A stretch of 64,000 nt of DNA from assembly GCA_040769385.1 (NCBI GenBank), contig JAXGLD010000006.1:50571-114570 (forward strand). The letters are read 5' to 3'. Made by a program: the position numbers and the translations under genes. The first letter of the stretch is position 1. Every line of letters begins with the position of its first letter. The notes below the pieces were generated by a model, which was not told the origin of the DNA, did no database searches, and was given only the letters and a program-made list of their open reading frames with translations. Of this stretch, positions 9,156-16,564 are shown piece by piece. The DNA comes from PHAA01 sp022706565. Its GTDB lineage: Bacteria > Bacillota > Syntrophomonadia > Syntrophomonadales > Syntrophomonadaceae.

Positions 9156-9192
9156 CTCCTTGCTAAAAAATTGTCTGATTGTTACCGATAAA

Positions 9193-9322
9193 GGCTTTGC
9201 ATAAGAAAAGCCGAGCTTGAACCCGGCTTAAAAATTATCTCGCTATTTCCAGTTATCGTCTTTAGCTCCGGCGTCTCCCCCAGCTCAGAAATCCGCTGCA
9301 CCATTGCTCTATTTAACGATAA
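9193..9322 (-). promoter_or_regulatory. Structured 5' leader of rny: closed domain, terminator, competing hairpin
   Basis: Read on the minus strand, a 70-base domain is closed by TTATCGT (9322-9316) and ACGATAA (9259-9253) and contains GC-rich internal pairing around GGGGGAGACGCCGG. Twenty-three bases later comes a terminator-like stem AAGCCGGG / CTCGGCTT followed by TTCTTAT (9229-9208). The 3' arm of that stem can instead pair downstream as GGCTTT / AAAGCC (9212-9193). A closed domain followed by a terminator with an alternative partner is riboswitch-like. I compared it by eye with purine, SAM-I, glycine, lysine, c-di-GMP and c-di-AMP consensus cores and found no match. It could also be a protein- or RNase-controlled leader. 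Confidence 0.5.
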
Positions 9323-9376
9323 ACCTATTCTTAACCAAATGCATATTATGAATGTCTATATTCAATCAAAAACAAG

Positions 9377-9404
9377 CATATATTCACTGCCCTACGACAG
9401 TCAA
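9377..9404 (-). promoter_or_regulatory. Candidate sigma-A promoter of rny
   Basis: On the minus strand TTGACT (9404-9399) is followed after 16 bases by TATATG (9382-9377). It would start a leader of roughly 215 bases containing the folded region before rny. Confidence 0.5.
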
Positions 9405-9516
9405 ATTCTATTGCATACCGGTTATGAAAAAATATATGTCAAAATCCATATCTGGCTAAGCAGCGAGACATCTTTTCAGAGCCTTATAAAGATTTTAGAC
9501 AGTTTGGTGAATAGTG

Positions 9517-10548
9517 TCAAGCCTCATTATCAGCGGGATTGCCGTTTTTCGCAGCTATTTTGGCCTTGATTCTCTCCACGCAGGTATTGTAGATCTCCGG
9601 GTTGTTACGGAGATATTCCTTGGCATTCTCTCGCCCCTGTCCCATTCTCTCTCCCTCAAAGGCATACCAAGATCCGCTCTTTTGAATAATATCGAGATCG
9701 GTACCCATATCCAGTACGTCTCCTTCCCTGGAAATACCGGTACCGTACATGATATCGAATTCCGTAGTTTTAAATGGAGGTGCGACTTTGTTTTTTACCA
9801 CCTTGACCTTGGTGCGGCTGCCTACCTGCTCAGTGCCTTGTTTTATAGCTTCGCCCTTTCTGACCTCTAAGCGCAGGGAAGAGTAGAATTTCAAGGCTCT
9901 TCCCCCAGTGGTGGTCTCTGGATTCCCATAAACGATACCGATCTTTTCCCGAATTTGATTGATAAATATTACTACCGCATTGGACTTGCTTATATGGGAC
10001 GTCAGTTTCCGCAGTGCCTGTGACATCAAGCGGGCCTGTAAACCCACATGGCTGTCACCCATTTCACCTTCTATCTCAGCCCGCGGCACGAGAGCTGCCA
10101 CTGAGTCTATAACCACCACATCGATAGCCGCGCTCCGGACCAAGGCCTCAGCTATCTCCAAAGCCTGCTCCCCGTTATCCGGTTGAGAAACCAGCAGGTT
10201 GTTGATATCAACCCCCAACCGACGTGCATAAAGTGGGTCCAGCGCATGTTCAGCGTCGATAAAGGCCGCCATCCCACCCTCCTTCTGGGCTTGGGCGATT
10301 GCATGCAAAGCGACGGTGGTCTTTCCGGATGACTCTGGGCCATATATCTCCACCACCCGGCCTCTGGGAAAGCCGCCTACGCCCAGGGCCATGTCCAGCG
10401 AGATGCATCCGGTGGATATGACATCAACATTCATAGCCGTATTCTCACCCAGCTTCATTATCGATCCTTTACCGAATTGTCTCTCGATGGTCTTGATGGT
10501 ATTGTTAAGTGCATCAGCTTTGTCTTGTGTGAGCTCCTTCGCTTCCAT
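9517..10548 (-). CDS. recA: Recombinase A
   Basis: 343-residue RecA, the strand-exchange ATPase of homologous recombination and the co-protease that triggers LexA cleavage. The Walker A is GPESSGKTT near residue 67, followed by the EHALDP region, the DNA-binding loop segments and the GGRALKFYSS motif. Length is typical. The start is the ATG with AGGAGG eight bases upstream. A longer in-frame reading would begin inside the promoter and is ruled out. A LexA-type operator and consensus promoter lie directly upstream. Neighbours thpR, cinA and pgsA are the usual Firmicute order. No clear terminator is seen after it. Confidence 0.98.
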   Translation of the reverse strand: MEAKELTQDKADALNNTIKTIERQFGKGSIMKLGENTAMNVDVISTGCISLDMALGVGGFPRGRVVEIYGPESSGKTTVALHAIAQAQKEGGMAAFIDAEHALDPLYARRLGVDINNLLVSQPDNGEQALEIAEALVRSAAIDVVVIDSVAALVPRAEIEGEMGDSHVGLQARLMSQALRKLTSHISKSNAVVIFINQIREKIGIVYGNPETTTGGRALKFYSSLRLEVRKGEAIKQGTEQVGSRTKVKVVKNKVAPPFKTTEFDIMYGTGISREGDVLDMGTDLDIIQKSGSWYAFEGERMGQGRENAKEYLRNNPEIYNTCVERIKAKIAAKNGNPADNEA

Positions 10549-10562
10549 CCCTATTGCCTCCT

Positions 10563-10614
10563 CAAACATATGTTCGGTTTTGTTGATTATAAGCAACCCT
10601 ATGTTTAATGTCAA
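10563..10614 (-). promoter_or_regulatory. recA promoter with LexA (SOS) box
   Basis: On the minus strand TTGACA (10614-10609), a 17-base spacer and TATAAT (10591-10586) form a perfect sigma-A promoter. Ten bases further, CGAACATATGTTTG (10576-10563) matches the Bacillus-type LexA box CGAAC-N4-GTTCG at all but one base of the dyad. The box covers the expected start of transcription, so bound LexA would block recA until DNA damage. It ends 14 bases before the ATG. Confidence 0.85.
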
Positions 10615-10621
10615 TACAAAT

Positions 10622-11182
10622 TTATCCTTTTAGGTCAAAAGACCCCAATTCAAAATACTTTGGTCCTGATCGGGATAGTTCACTCATCATCAACTGGAAC
10701 CGGTCCACTTTGAATCCAATCAGTTTGTCGCGAGTTTCCAGCTGCTCTATGGATTTCTGCATCTCTTTCAAGTTGTCCTCTGTCCGGATTCTTCCTAGAG
10801 TTAGGTGAAAACGGTGATCTCTTTCCGGTTCAAAACCCAGTTCACCAAGATAAGCATCAACCCGTTCCCCTAGAAAGGCAGCCTTGTCCAGTTCCCCTTT
10901 GATACCCAGCCATATCACCCTCGGGCGCCGGCTGTTGGGGAAATAGCCCAGCCCTCCGGCCGAAAGGTAAAAGGGAGGCACCGCTTCGCCGGTTAGGACC
11001 AGCTGTTTTTTTAAGCGGGGCAGATCCGCACTATTCACCTCACCGAGAAATTTAACCGTTAAATGGTAATTGTCGTATTCGACCCATTTAATATCGGGCC
11101 GGCTGCGGCCCAGATAGTTCCTGAGCATACGGGCATGTTGCTTGACACTATCGGGAACGGCAATGGCCACAAACAGCCTCAT
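10622..11182 (-). CDS. thpR: RNA 2',3'-cyclic phosphodiesterase (LigT/ThpR)
   Basis: 186-residue member of the 2H phosphoesterase superfamily, which opens 2',3'-cyclic phosphates at RNA ends. The two catalytic motifs are present as HLTVKFLG (about residue 42) and HLTLGRI (about residue 126). The ATG overlaps the cinA stop by four bases, indicating translational coupling. Full length. It is placed between cinA and recA, an arrangement seen in various Clostridia. The physiological RNA substrate is unknown. Confidence 0.92.
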   Translation of the reverse strand: MRLFVAIAVPDSVKQHARMLRNYLGRSRPDIKWVEYDNYHLTVKFLGEVNSADLPRLKKQLVLTGEAVPPFYLSAGGLGYFPNSRRPRVIWLGIKGELDKAAFLGERVDAYLGELGFEPERDHRFHLTLGRIRTEDNLKEMQKSIEQLETRDKLIGFKVDRFQLMMSELSRSGPKYFELGSFDLKG

Positions 11183-12456
11183 TGTTTTCCTCCTCCTGCT
11201 AGCCCTTGGTTGTACTCCAAATGGCGGCGCAGCAAATCAAGAGCCGACTTGGCTGAGATGATGCGGATCAGCTCGCGATCGGGCAAGCCCAGCCGTAATT
11301 CTCTAATCTTACACCCACCGTCATATGCCAAAGCCAGATAGACCAGACCCACCGGCTTTTCCGGAGAACCGCCCTCCGGCCCGGCAATACCGGTTATCGC
11401 CAGAGCAAAATCGACTCCCGATTTGTGCCGCAAGCCCTCGGCCATTTCCCGGGCCGTCTCCGGACTGACCGCTCCATGTTGGGTCAGGGTATCATTATCA
11501 ACTCCCAAATACACTTGTTTGGCAGAGTTGCTGTACGATATGGCCCCACCCCAGAAATACCTGGAACTGCCCGGCAGATCGGTTATCATTTTCCCCAGCA
11601 ATCCGCCCGTGCATGATTCGGCCACCGCCAGGCTGGATTCCTGTTGCAGCAGCAGGCGGGCCGTTTTGGCCGTCAAAGTGTCGTCATCCAGAGCAAACAC
11701 ATTTTTCCCCAGACGTTCCCGCATCAATCCAGTCAGGTATTCCAAACGGCTGCCTGGATTGGGATCCTGGGTTCCAGACCGGAGTGATAGTTTGACCTGG
11801 ATCTCGCCATCAACCGCCAATAAGGCAGAGGTTATTCCCTCCTGATCACTCAGCAAATCGTCCAGCAATTCCTCTACCTGGGATTCGCCTAAACCCAGTA
11901 TCTTTATGGTTCTCCGTAAAGCCTGATTTTCGAGGCCACAATCCAGTTTCAACTGAGGTTCAACCTGATCGGCAAACATTTTAGTCATCTCTCTTGGCGG
12001 ACCAGGCATGAGGATCAGGATTTTACCGTTTTTCCGGAGATACATTCCCGGGGCTGTTCCCACTTTATTTTCCAGAACCGTTGCTTCAGCGGGAAACATG
12101 GCCTGACGCAGGTTGATCTCCGGCATAGGCCGATGACGGGCCTCGAAGTAGTCACGCAAGCGCTGCTCTTCTTCGGGTCGCGGCTCCAGTTGGCAGTCCA
12201 TAATTTCACAGGCTACTATTTTGGTCAGGTCATCGAAGGTAGGACCTAGTCCGCCGGTGCTGATTACAACGTCAGCAGTGGCGATCGCCGACCGGAAGGT
12301 CATTTCCAGTGAAGCCCTATCATCTCCTACCGTGCTTTTGCCCACTATCTGCAGTCCCAAATCTATCAATCGGGCGGTTAAAAAAGCGGCATTGCTGTCA
12401 GCAATCGCTCCCGATAGTAATTCGTACCCGGTGGAAATCAAGTAAACGCGGTTCAT
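11179..12456 (-). CDS. cinA: CinA-family protein / nicotinamide-nucleotide amidase
   Basis: About 425 residues with both CinA domains: an N-terminal MoaB/MogA-like domain (STGYELLSGAI, STGGLGPTFDDLT) and a C-terminal NMN deamidase domain (AVAESCTGGLLGKMITDLPG, with ITGIAGPEGG). Family members recycle NMN to NaMN and hydrolyse ADP-ribose; in competent Firmicutes the gene is coexpressed with recA. I choose the second start (ATG of MNRVYLIS), which has AGGGG eleven bases upstream. A GTG four codons earlier has no separate ribosome site. It is translationally coupled to thpR. Confidence 0.93.
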   Translation of the reverse strand: MNRVYLISTGYELLSGAIADSNAAFLTARLIDLGLQIVGKSTVGDDRASLEMTFRSAIATADVVISTGGLGPTFDDLTKIVACEIMDCQLEPRPEEEQRLRDYFEARHRPMPEINLRQAMFPAEATVLENKVGTAPGMYLRKNGKILILMPGPPREMTKMFADQVEPQLKLDCGLENQALRRTIKILGLGESQVEELLDDLLSDQEGITSALLAVDGEIQVKLSLRSGTQDPNPGSRLEYLTGLMRERLGKNVFALDDDTLTAKTARLLLQQESSLAVAESCTGGLLGKMITDLPGSSRYFWGGAISYSNSAKQVYLGVDNDTLTQHGAVSPETAREMAEGLRHKSGVDFALAITGIAGPEGGSPEKPVGLVYLALAYDGGCKIRELRLGLPDRELIRIISAKSALDLLRRHLEYNQGLAGGGKQ

Positions 12457-12671
12457 GGTTGGTTTCACCCCTGATGCAATATTTCACAAGTCTTCTATAT
12501 TATAAGCAATTTCTGTATGGGTATTGCCAAAACTATACTACATAGGCGAACGAGGAGGAATCAATGGGGCGGCCGGATTAGCCCAAGATTCCTGAACAGG
12601 TGGGGTGGAAGGTATTGCGGTGCAGGATAGAAGGAAACAGACTTAGCTCCAAAAGCGAACAGTATATGAGG

Positions 12672-13202
12672 TTAAAAGGTAATTTTGTTCTTGAGGAAAT
12701 ACTCGATACCTGATGCCAAAGTAATGATGACAGCCAGATACATGATCCACTGGCCCAGTTGCAATTGAGCTAGTGGATAAAAAAGTTGTTCGAGCATAAT
12801 GACCATTACCGCCGTGACCTGAGAGATAGTCTTCAGCTTGCCCATTTTGGAAGCCGGGATTATAACCCCTTCCTCGGCTTTGACCACCCGCAAGCCGGTT
12901 ACCGCGAATTCACGGCCGATTATCACAATGGCTATCCAGCCCGACAATTTGCCCAGCTCTACCAGGCTGATCAAGGCAGCTGTGATTAGAAGCTTGTCAG
13001 CCACGGGATCGAGGATGGCACCGAGTTTGGTGGTCTGCTTCCAGCGGCGGGCCAGATAACCGTCCAGGCTGTCGGTCAACGCTGCAAACAGGAATATGCC
13101 CGCTGCCAGGGACCCGCCATAAGGGATATTGGTGAGCATCAAAACCACGATGATGGGTATCAGTATGATTCTAAATATGGTGATGCTATTCGGTATATTC
13201 AT
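12672..13202 (-). CDS. pgsA: CDP-diacylglycerol-glycerol-3-phosphate 3-phosphatidyltransferase
   Basis: Integral membrane enzyme that makes phosphatidylglycerophosphate from CDP-diacylglycerol and glycerol-3-phosphate. The CDP-alcohol phosphotransferase signature is complete: DSLDGYLARRW followed by G and DPVADK, giving the four metal-binding aspartates. Four to six membrane helices fill the 176 residues. The start is the ATG of MNIPNSITIFR, which overlaps the 3' end of rimO by 17 bases. It sits in the usual order rimO-pgsA-cinA-recA. About 215 bases of spacer follow, in which I see no gene. Confidence 0.95.
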   Translation of the reverse strand: MNIPNSITIFRIILIPIIVVLMLTNIPYGGSLAAGIFLFAALTDSLDGYLARRWKQTTKLGAILDPVADKLLITAALISLVELGKLSGWIAIVIIGREFAVTGLRVVKAEEGVIIPASKMGKLKTISQVTAVMVIMLEQLFYPLAQLQLGQWIMYLAVIITLASGIEYFLKNKITF

Positions 13203-14514
13203 CAAAAGGTTCCCCAATCATGTCATAGTCCCGGATTCCAATCAGGCGGGTTTTTACCAGTGCCCCCAGGTCCAGGCGGGCTTGACTCCTTATCATGGTC
13301 AAACCATCCACCTCCGGGGCTTGAAAGTACCCCCGGCCCAGATAAAGGTTACGACCGCTCTTGGAGGATATCAGAATATTCTCATCCTTACCTACCCTTG
13401 CCTCGTTTTTTCGTCGGGTGATGCCCTGCTGCATTTCCATAACCGCGTTTAGTCGCTGCCGTTTGATTTCTTCTGGAACCTGCTCAGGCATCTGGTAGGC
13501 CGGGGTCCCTTCTTCCGGGGTGTAAGTGAATGCCCCCAGCCAATCAAACTCGGTGGTCTGAATAAAATCCAGCAAAAGCTCAAAATCCTTATCACTCTCA
13601 CCCGGAAAACCAACCATAATCGTGGTCCGGAGCACCAGACCGTTAATTTGTTCCCGCAGCCTGCCCAGCAAGACCTCGAGTTGGTCCCGGGTGTGCCGGC
13701 GGTTCATACTGGTCAGAACTCGGTCGGAGGCATGCTGTATGGGTATATCCATATAGGGTAAAACCTTGGGGACCCGAACCATTGCCTCAATCAGATCATC
13801 ATCGATGTGGGCCGGATGCAGATACATCAGGCGAATCCATTCCAGGTCATTGATAGAGGCCAGCTGTTCGAGCAAAGGGGGCAAACCCGGGCCGCCCAAA
13901 TCCTTTCCATAAACAGCTGTATCCTGGCCGATCAGGACCAATTCCCGCACACCGCGTTTAACCAGCTCGTGCGCTTCCTGGACTATTTCCCCCGCCGGGC
14001 GCGAACGCAGATTCCCCCTAATCAACGGTATCGCGCAATAAGCACAGCGATTGCTGCACCCTTCAGTAATCTTAAGGTAGGCTGAACCGGCAGGGGTGGT
14101 CAACACCCGGGGACCTTTTTCTATAAACACATCAGGGGGTTTCCCCACCATAAGCGGGCGTTCCCCGTTTTGTATCCGGGTTATGGCCTGGTCGATCTCC
14201 TTAAAAAAGGATATCCCGACCACTCCGTCCAATTCCGGCATCTGATCCAGCAATTCTTGTCCGTATCGCTGTGCCAGACATCCGGTTGCCACCAGGTGCT
14301 GCAATTGACCGGCTTTATATTTGCCAGTGTCGATAATCGTACTTATGGCTTCTTCCTTGGCAGCCTCGATAAAACCGCAGGTATTAATAATGATAATGTC
14401 GGCTCGGTCCAGCCGGTTGGTAATTCGATACCCGGCTCGCTTCATGATCGCGATCATTATCTCGGTATCAACTCGGTTTTTGGCACAGCCCAGACTTATA
14501 AACCCTACTTTCAC
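13186..14514 (-). CDS. rimO: Ribosomal protein S12 methylthiotransferase RimO
   Basis: 442-residue radical-SAM enzyme that adds a methylthio group to an Asp of ribosomal protein S12. It has the N-terminal UPF0004 domain with cysteines for the second 4Fe-4S cluster (SLGCAKNRVDTE, INTCGF), the radical SAM motif CSNRCAYC near residue 155, and a C-terminal TRAM domain. SLGCAKNRVD is characteristic of RimO rather than MiaB. The start is a GTG overlapping the stop of the RodZ-like gene, so translation is coupled. Confidence 0.95.
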   Translation of the reverse strand: MKVGFISLGCAKNRVDTEIMIAIMKRAGYRITNRLDRADIIIINTCGFIEAAKEEAISTIIDTGKYKAGQLQHLVATGCLAQRYGQELLDQMPELDGVVGISFFKEIDQAITRIQNGERPLMVGKPPDVFIEKGPRVLTTPAGSAYLKITEGCSNRCAYCAIPLIRGNLRSRPAGEIVQEAHELVKRGVRELVLIGQDTAVYGKDLGGPGLPPLLEQLASINDLEWIRLMYLHPAHIDDDLIEAMVRVPKVLPYMDIPIQHASDRVLTSMNRRHTRDQLEVLLGRLREQINGLVLRTTIMVGFPGESDKDFELLLDFIQTTEFDWLGAFTYTPEEGTPAYQMPEQVPEEIKRQRLNAVMEMQQGITRRKNEARVGKDENILISSKSGRNLYLGRGYFQAPEVDGLTMIRSQARLDLGALVKTRLIGIRDYDMIGEPFDEYTE

Positions 14515-15527
14515 CGCTCGTTCCGCCCACTTATCGCGGCCCCATCGGCCGAGAATTTCTTCTCCGCGATTTGCCCTGCGGAACCAAGTGATTCAACCGG
14601 CTGCCCATTCAAGGTAAGGGCTATTCCCCCGGCGTTGCCGGTCTTTATTTCCATGCGCTCGACCGCCGTGAATGACTTCGTTTCGCCTTCAACCATGTTT
14701 TGAGAATACACCAGCTCACCATCAGCCTCTACCTGTACCCAGCTTCGTTGCAGAGCATTCACTTCCAGGGTGAGATTCGTGTTGGAAGCGACGGCCGGAC
14801 TCGTGGCGGCAACTGCTGGACTATCAATCCCAGCACCGGAACGGGTGAAGGTTTTATCGACCACCTGCCCCGGAGCACCGAGGGGCGGAACCGGATTGCC
14901 GTTGAGTTGCAACTGGATCCCGCCGGCATTGCCGGTCCTCAGGTCAATCTTGTCGTTGGCACTAAAAGACTTGCTCTCCCCGACTTGCATGGTGCCCGTA
15001 TACTGTACTACTCCGTCCCCGCTTACCGAAACCCAGCTGGGCTGTTCAGCGGTGATGGCCAAGGTCAGATTATCAGCAATAGTCGGAGCCTCCGGGGAGG
15101 GGGTACTGGGCTGTTCGACTTGGGGAGGGGGGGTGATGGCCCGATTGGCTATGTACCCCGATACATAACTGCCCAGCCATATAGCCAGAGCCAAAAATAC
15201 AGTAGCTGCCAACACATTGCGGATCGGAAATCCCAGGACCTTCCCGGGAACAGGTTCGACCGGAGGCGGTTCCAATGGTTGGTCGCGGTAGGCCAAATCC
15301 TTGAATTCACTGACCAATCGGTCCGGATCCAGCTTTAAAAACCGGGCATAGCTGGCTACAAACCCGATCGAATAGACCCGTGCCGGCAGACTTTCAAAAT
15401 CCTCTTCTTCCAACGCGGAGAGGTAATGCTGGCGAATCTTGGTTTCATGGGAAACCTGGGCCAGGGTGTACCCTTGTTTTTCTCTTTCCATGCGCAGTTT
15501 ATCACCAAAGCTGGCTATCGCAATCAC
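14511..15527 (-). CDS. RodZ-like protein: HTH, one membrane helix, two DUF4115 domains
   Basis: 338 residues. An N-terminal helix-turn-helix of the RodZ type (GDKLRMEREKQGYTLAQVS, about residues 8-75) is followed by a Pro-rich linker, one transmembrane helix (about 105-125) and an extracytoplasmic part. That part holds two similar DUF4115 modules of about 75 residues, each with the pattern SW-V-V--DG ... GES/GETKSF ... TGNAGGI-L-LNG-P--LG--GQ. RodZ links MreB to the envelope and usually has one such module. The start is a GTG with no strong ribosome site, so it could lie slightly downstream. Together with rimO and pgsA it forms a tight operon. Confidence 0.88.
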   Translation of the reverse strand: MIAIASFGDKLRMEREKQGYTLAQVSHETKIRQHYLSALEEEDFESLPARVYSIGFVASYARFLKLDPDRLVSEFKDLAYRDQPLEPPPVEPVPGKVLGFPIRNVLAATVFLALAIWLGSYVSGYIANRAITPPPQVEQPSTPSPEAPTIADNLTLAITAEQPSWVSVSGDGVVQYTGTMQVGESKSFSANDKIDLRTGNAGGIQLQLNGNPVPPLGAPGQVVDKTFTRSGAGIDSPAVAATSPAVASNTNLTLEVNALQRSWVQVEADGELVYSQNMVEGETKSFTAVERMEIKTGNAGGIALTLNGQPVESLGSAGQIAEKKFSADGAAISGRNER

Positions 15528-15539
15528 CCCCGCTTTTGA

Positions 15540-16514
15540 TTAATGGTCATGGTTTCTTTCGCCAGCAGTTTGGGAAGTACCACTGGCGATTCTCAATGCT
15601 TGCCGCATCGGATAACCGGATGACAAGCCATAGACCAAACCCGCCAGAAACAGGTGCAGGTCCAGACGGCTGTCAAATGATTGGTTGGGTGGCAAAGGAT
15701 AATCGGCAGTGCCTGATTGGCTGACCAACACCATGTTGTCCTTGCCATCGGTTATGACGACATTCAGAGTGCCGGTCTCCAGCAGATCCTGGCCTATATT
15801 TACATAACGATAATAATCGTTGAAGGAATCGACACCCATAACCAGGAGGTTGGTCTTGTTCAAGGCAGCAGGCCGGCGGTCCCCCACAAACCAAGCCGCA
15901 CATATCGTGGTATTGTTGTCGGGACGGCTGATCATCCGGCTGCTCACTAAATCCAGCAGCTGGGTCTCTACGATAAGCCAATCGCAATTGGCAGCCACCC
16001 ATTCCCGGGCGCTTATTGCCTGTTGGTAATCGTCCTGATTATAGCCTTCTTCGAACATGACGCCAGCAGATGTCACTATCTTTTTACAGGTCCGTTTGGA
16101 AGGGTGCCGGTAAATATTGGCCACATCCACTTCGGTTCTCTGGAGCTCGTCCAATAAGTGCGTGCCTGCCTCATCGTTGCCAACAACGGTGATCAGTTTG
16201 GAACTGGTTCCATATTCGGACAGGGCCAAACAGACATCTCTGGCGAAACCAGCATTGCGAATGTCTATCCGGCAGGTATCATGCTCTCCCCGAACCTTTA
16301 TCTCTAAATATACCTGGCCCAAAACCACGATGGATACTTTCTTGTTAAAAACGTAACCCTTACCCAGGATTACCCCTTTTTTCATTAGGTTGGAGATGTG
16401 GACTGCTACGGACGAACGGCTGATTCCAAAATGCTGAGCCAATTCTTCCTGAGAGATTAGCGGGTGTTTCTGCAGCGCTTCGACAATTTCCCTCTCCCTG
16501 GCGGTAAGCTTCAT
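15540..16514 (-). CDS. Winged-helix protein fused to a PfkB-like kinase domain
   Basis: 324 residues. The N-terminal 55 are a MarR/AsnC-like winged helix (TAREREIVEALQKHPLISQ, HFGISRSSVAVHI). The rest follows the ribokinase fold (VSIVVLGQVYLEIKV, GTSSKLITVVGNDEAG, LDELQRTEVDVANIYRH). The architecture is the one seen in HTH-linked sugar or pseudouridine kinases. The kinase anion-hole motif GAGDxF is missing: the corresponding place reads SRLDLHLFLAGL. It is therefore probably a ligand-binding regulator or an altered enzyme. The inner ATG has GGAGG seven bases upstream and is chosen. It precedes the RodZ-like gene by 12 bases and is likely cotranscribed with it. Confidence 0.8.
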   Translation of the reverse strand: MKLTAREREIVEALQKHPLISQEELAQHFGISRSSVAVHISNLMKKGVILGKGYVFNKKVSIVVLGQVYLEIKVRGEHDTCRIDIRNAGFARDVCLALSEYGTSSKLITVVGNDEAGTHLLDELQRTEVDVANIYRHPSKRTCKKIVTSAGVMFEEGYNQDDYQQAISAREWVAANCDWLIVETQLLDLVSSRMISRPDNNTTICAAWFVGDRRPAALNKTNLLVMGVDSFNDYYRYVNIGQDLLETGTLNVVITDGKDNMVLVSQSGTADYPLPPNQSFDSRLDLHLFLAGLVYGLSSGYPMRQALRIASGTSQTAGERNHDH

Positions 16515-16564
16515 AATCAGCCTCCATTCCATTAATGTAAGCTTTATAAATGCTTATGCCCATA

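Noticed and set aside
9253..9322. Possible tRNA in the rny leader
   Set aside because: The length fits, but there is no T arm, no anticodon arm of five pairs and no acceptor/CCA end; treated as an unclassified folded leader.
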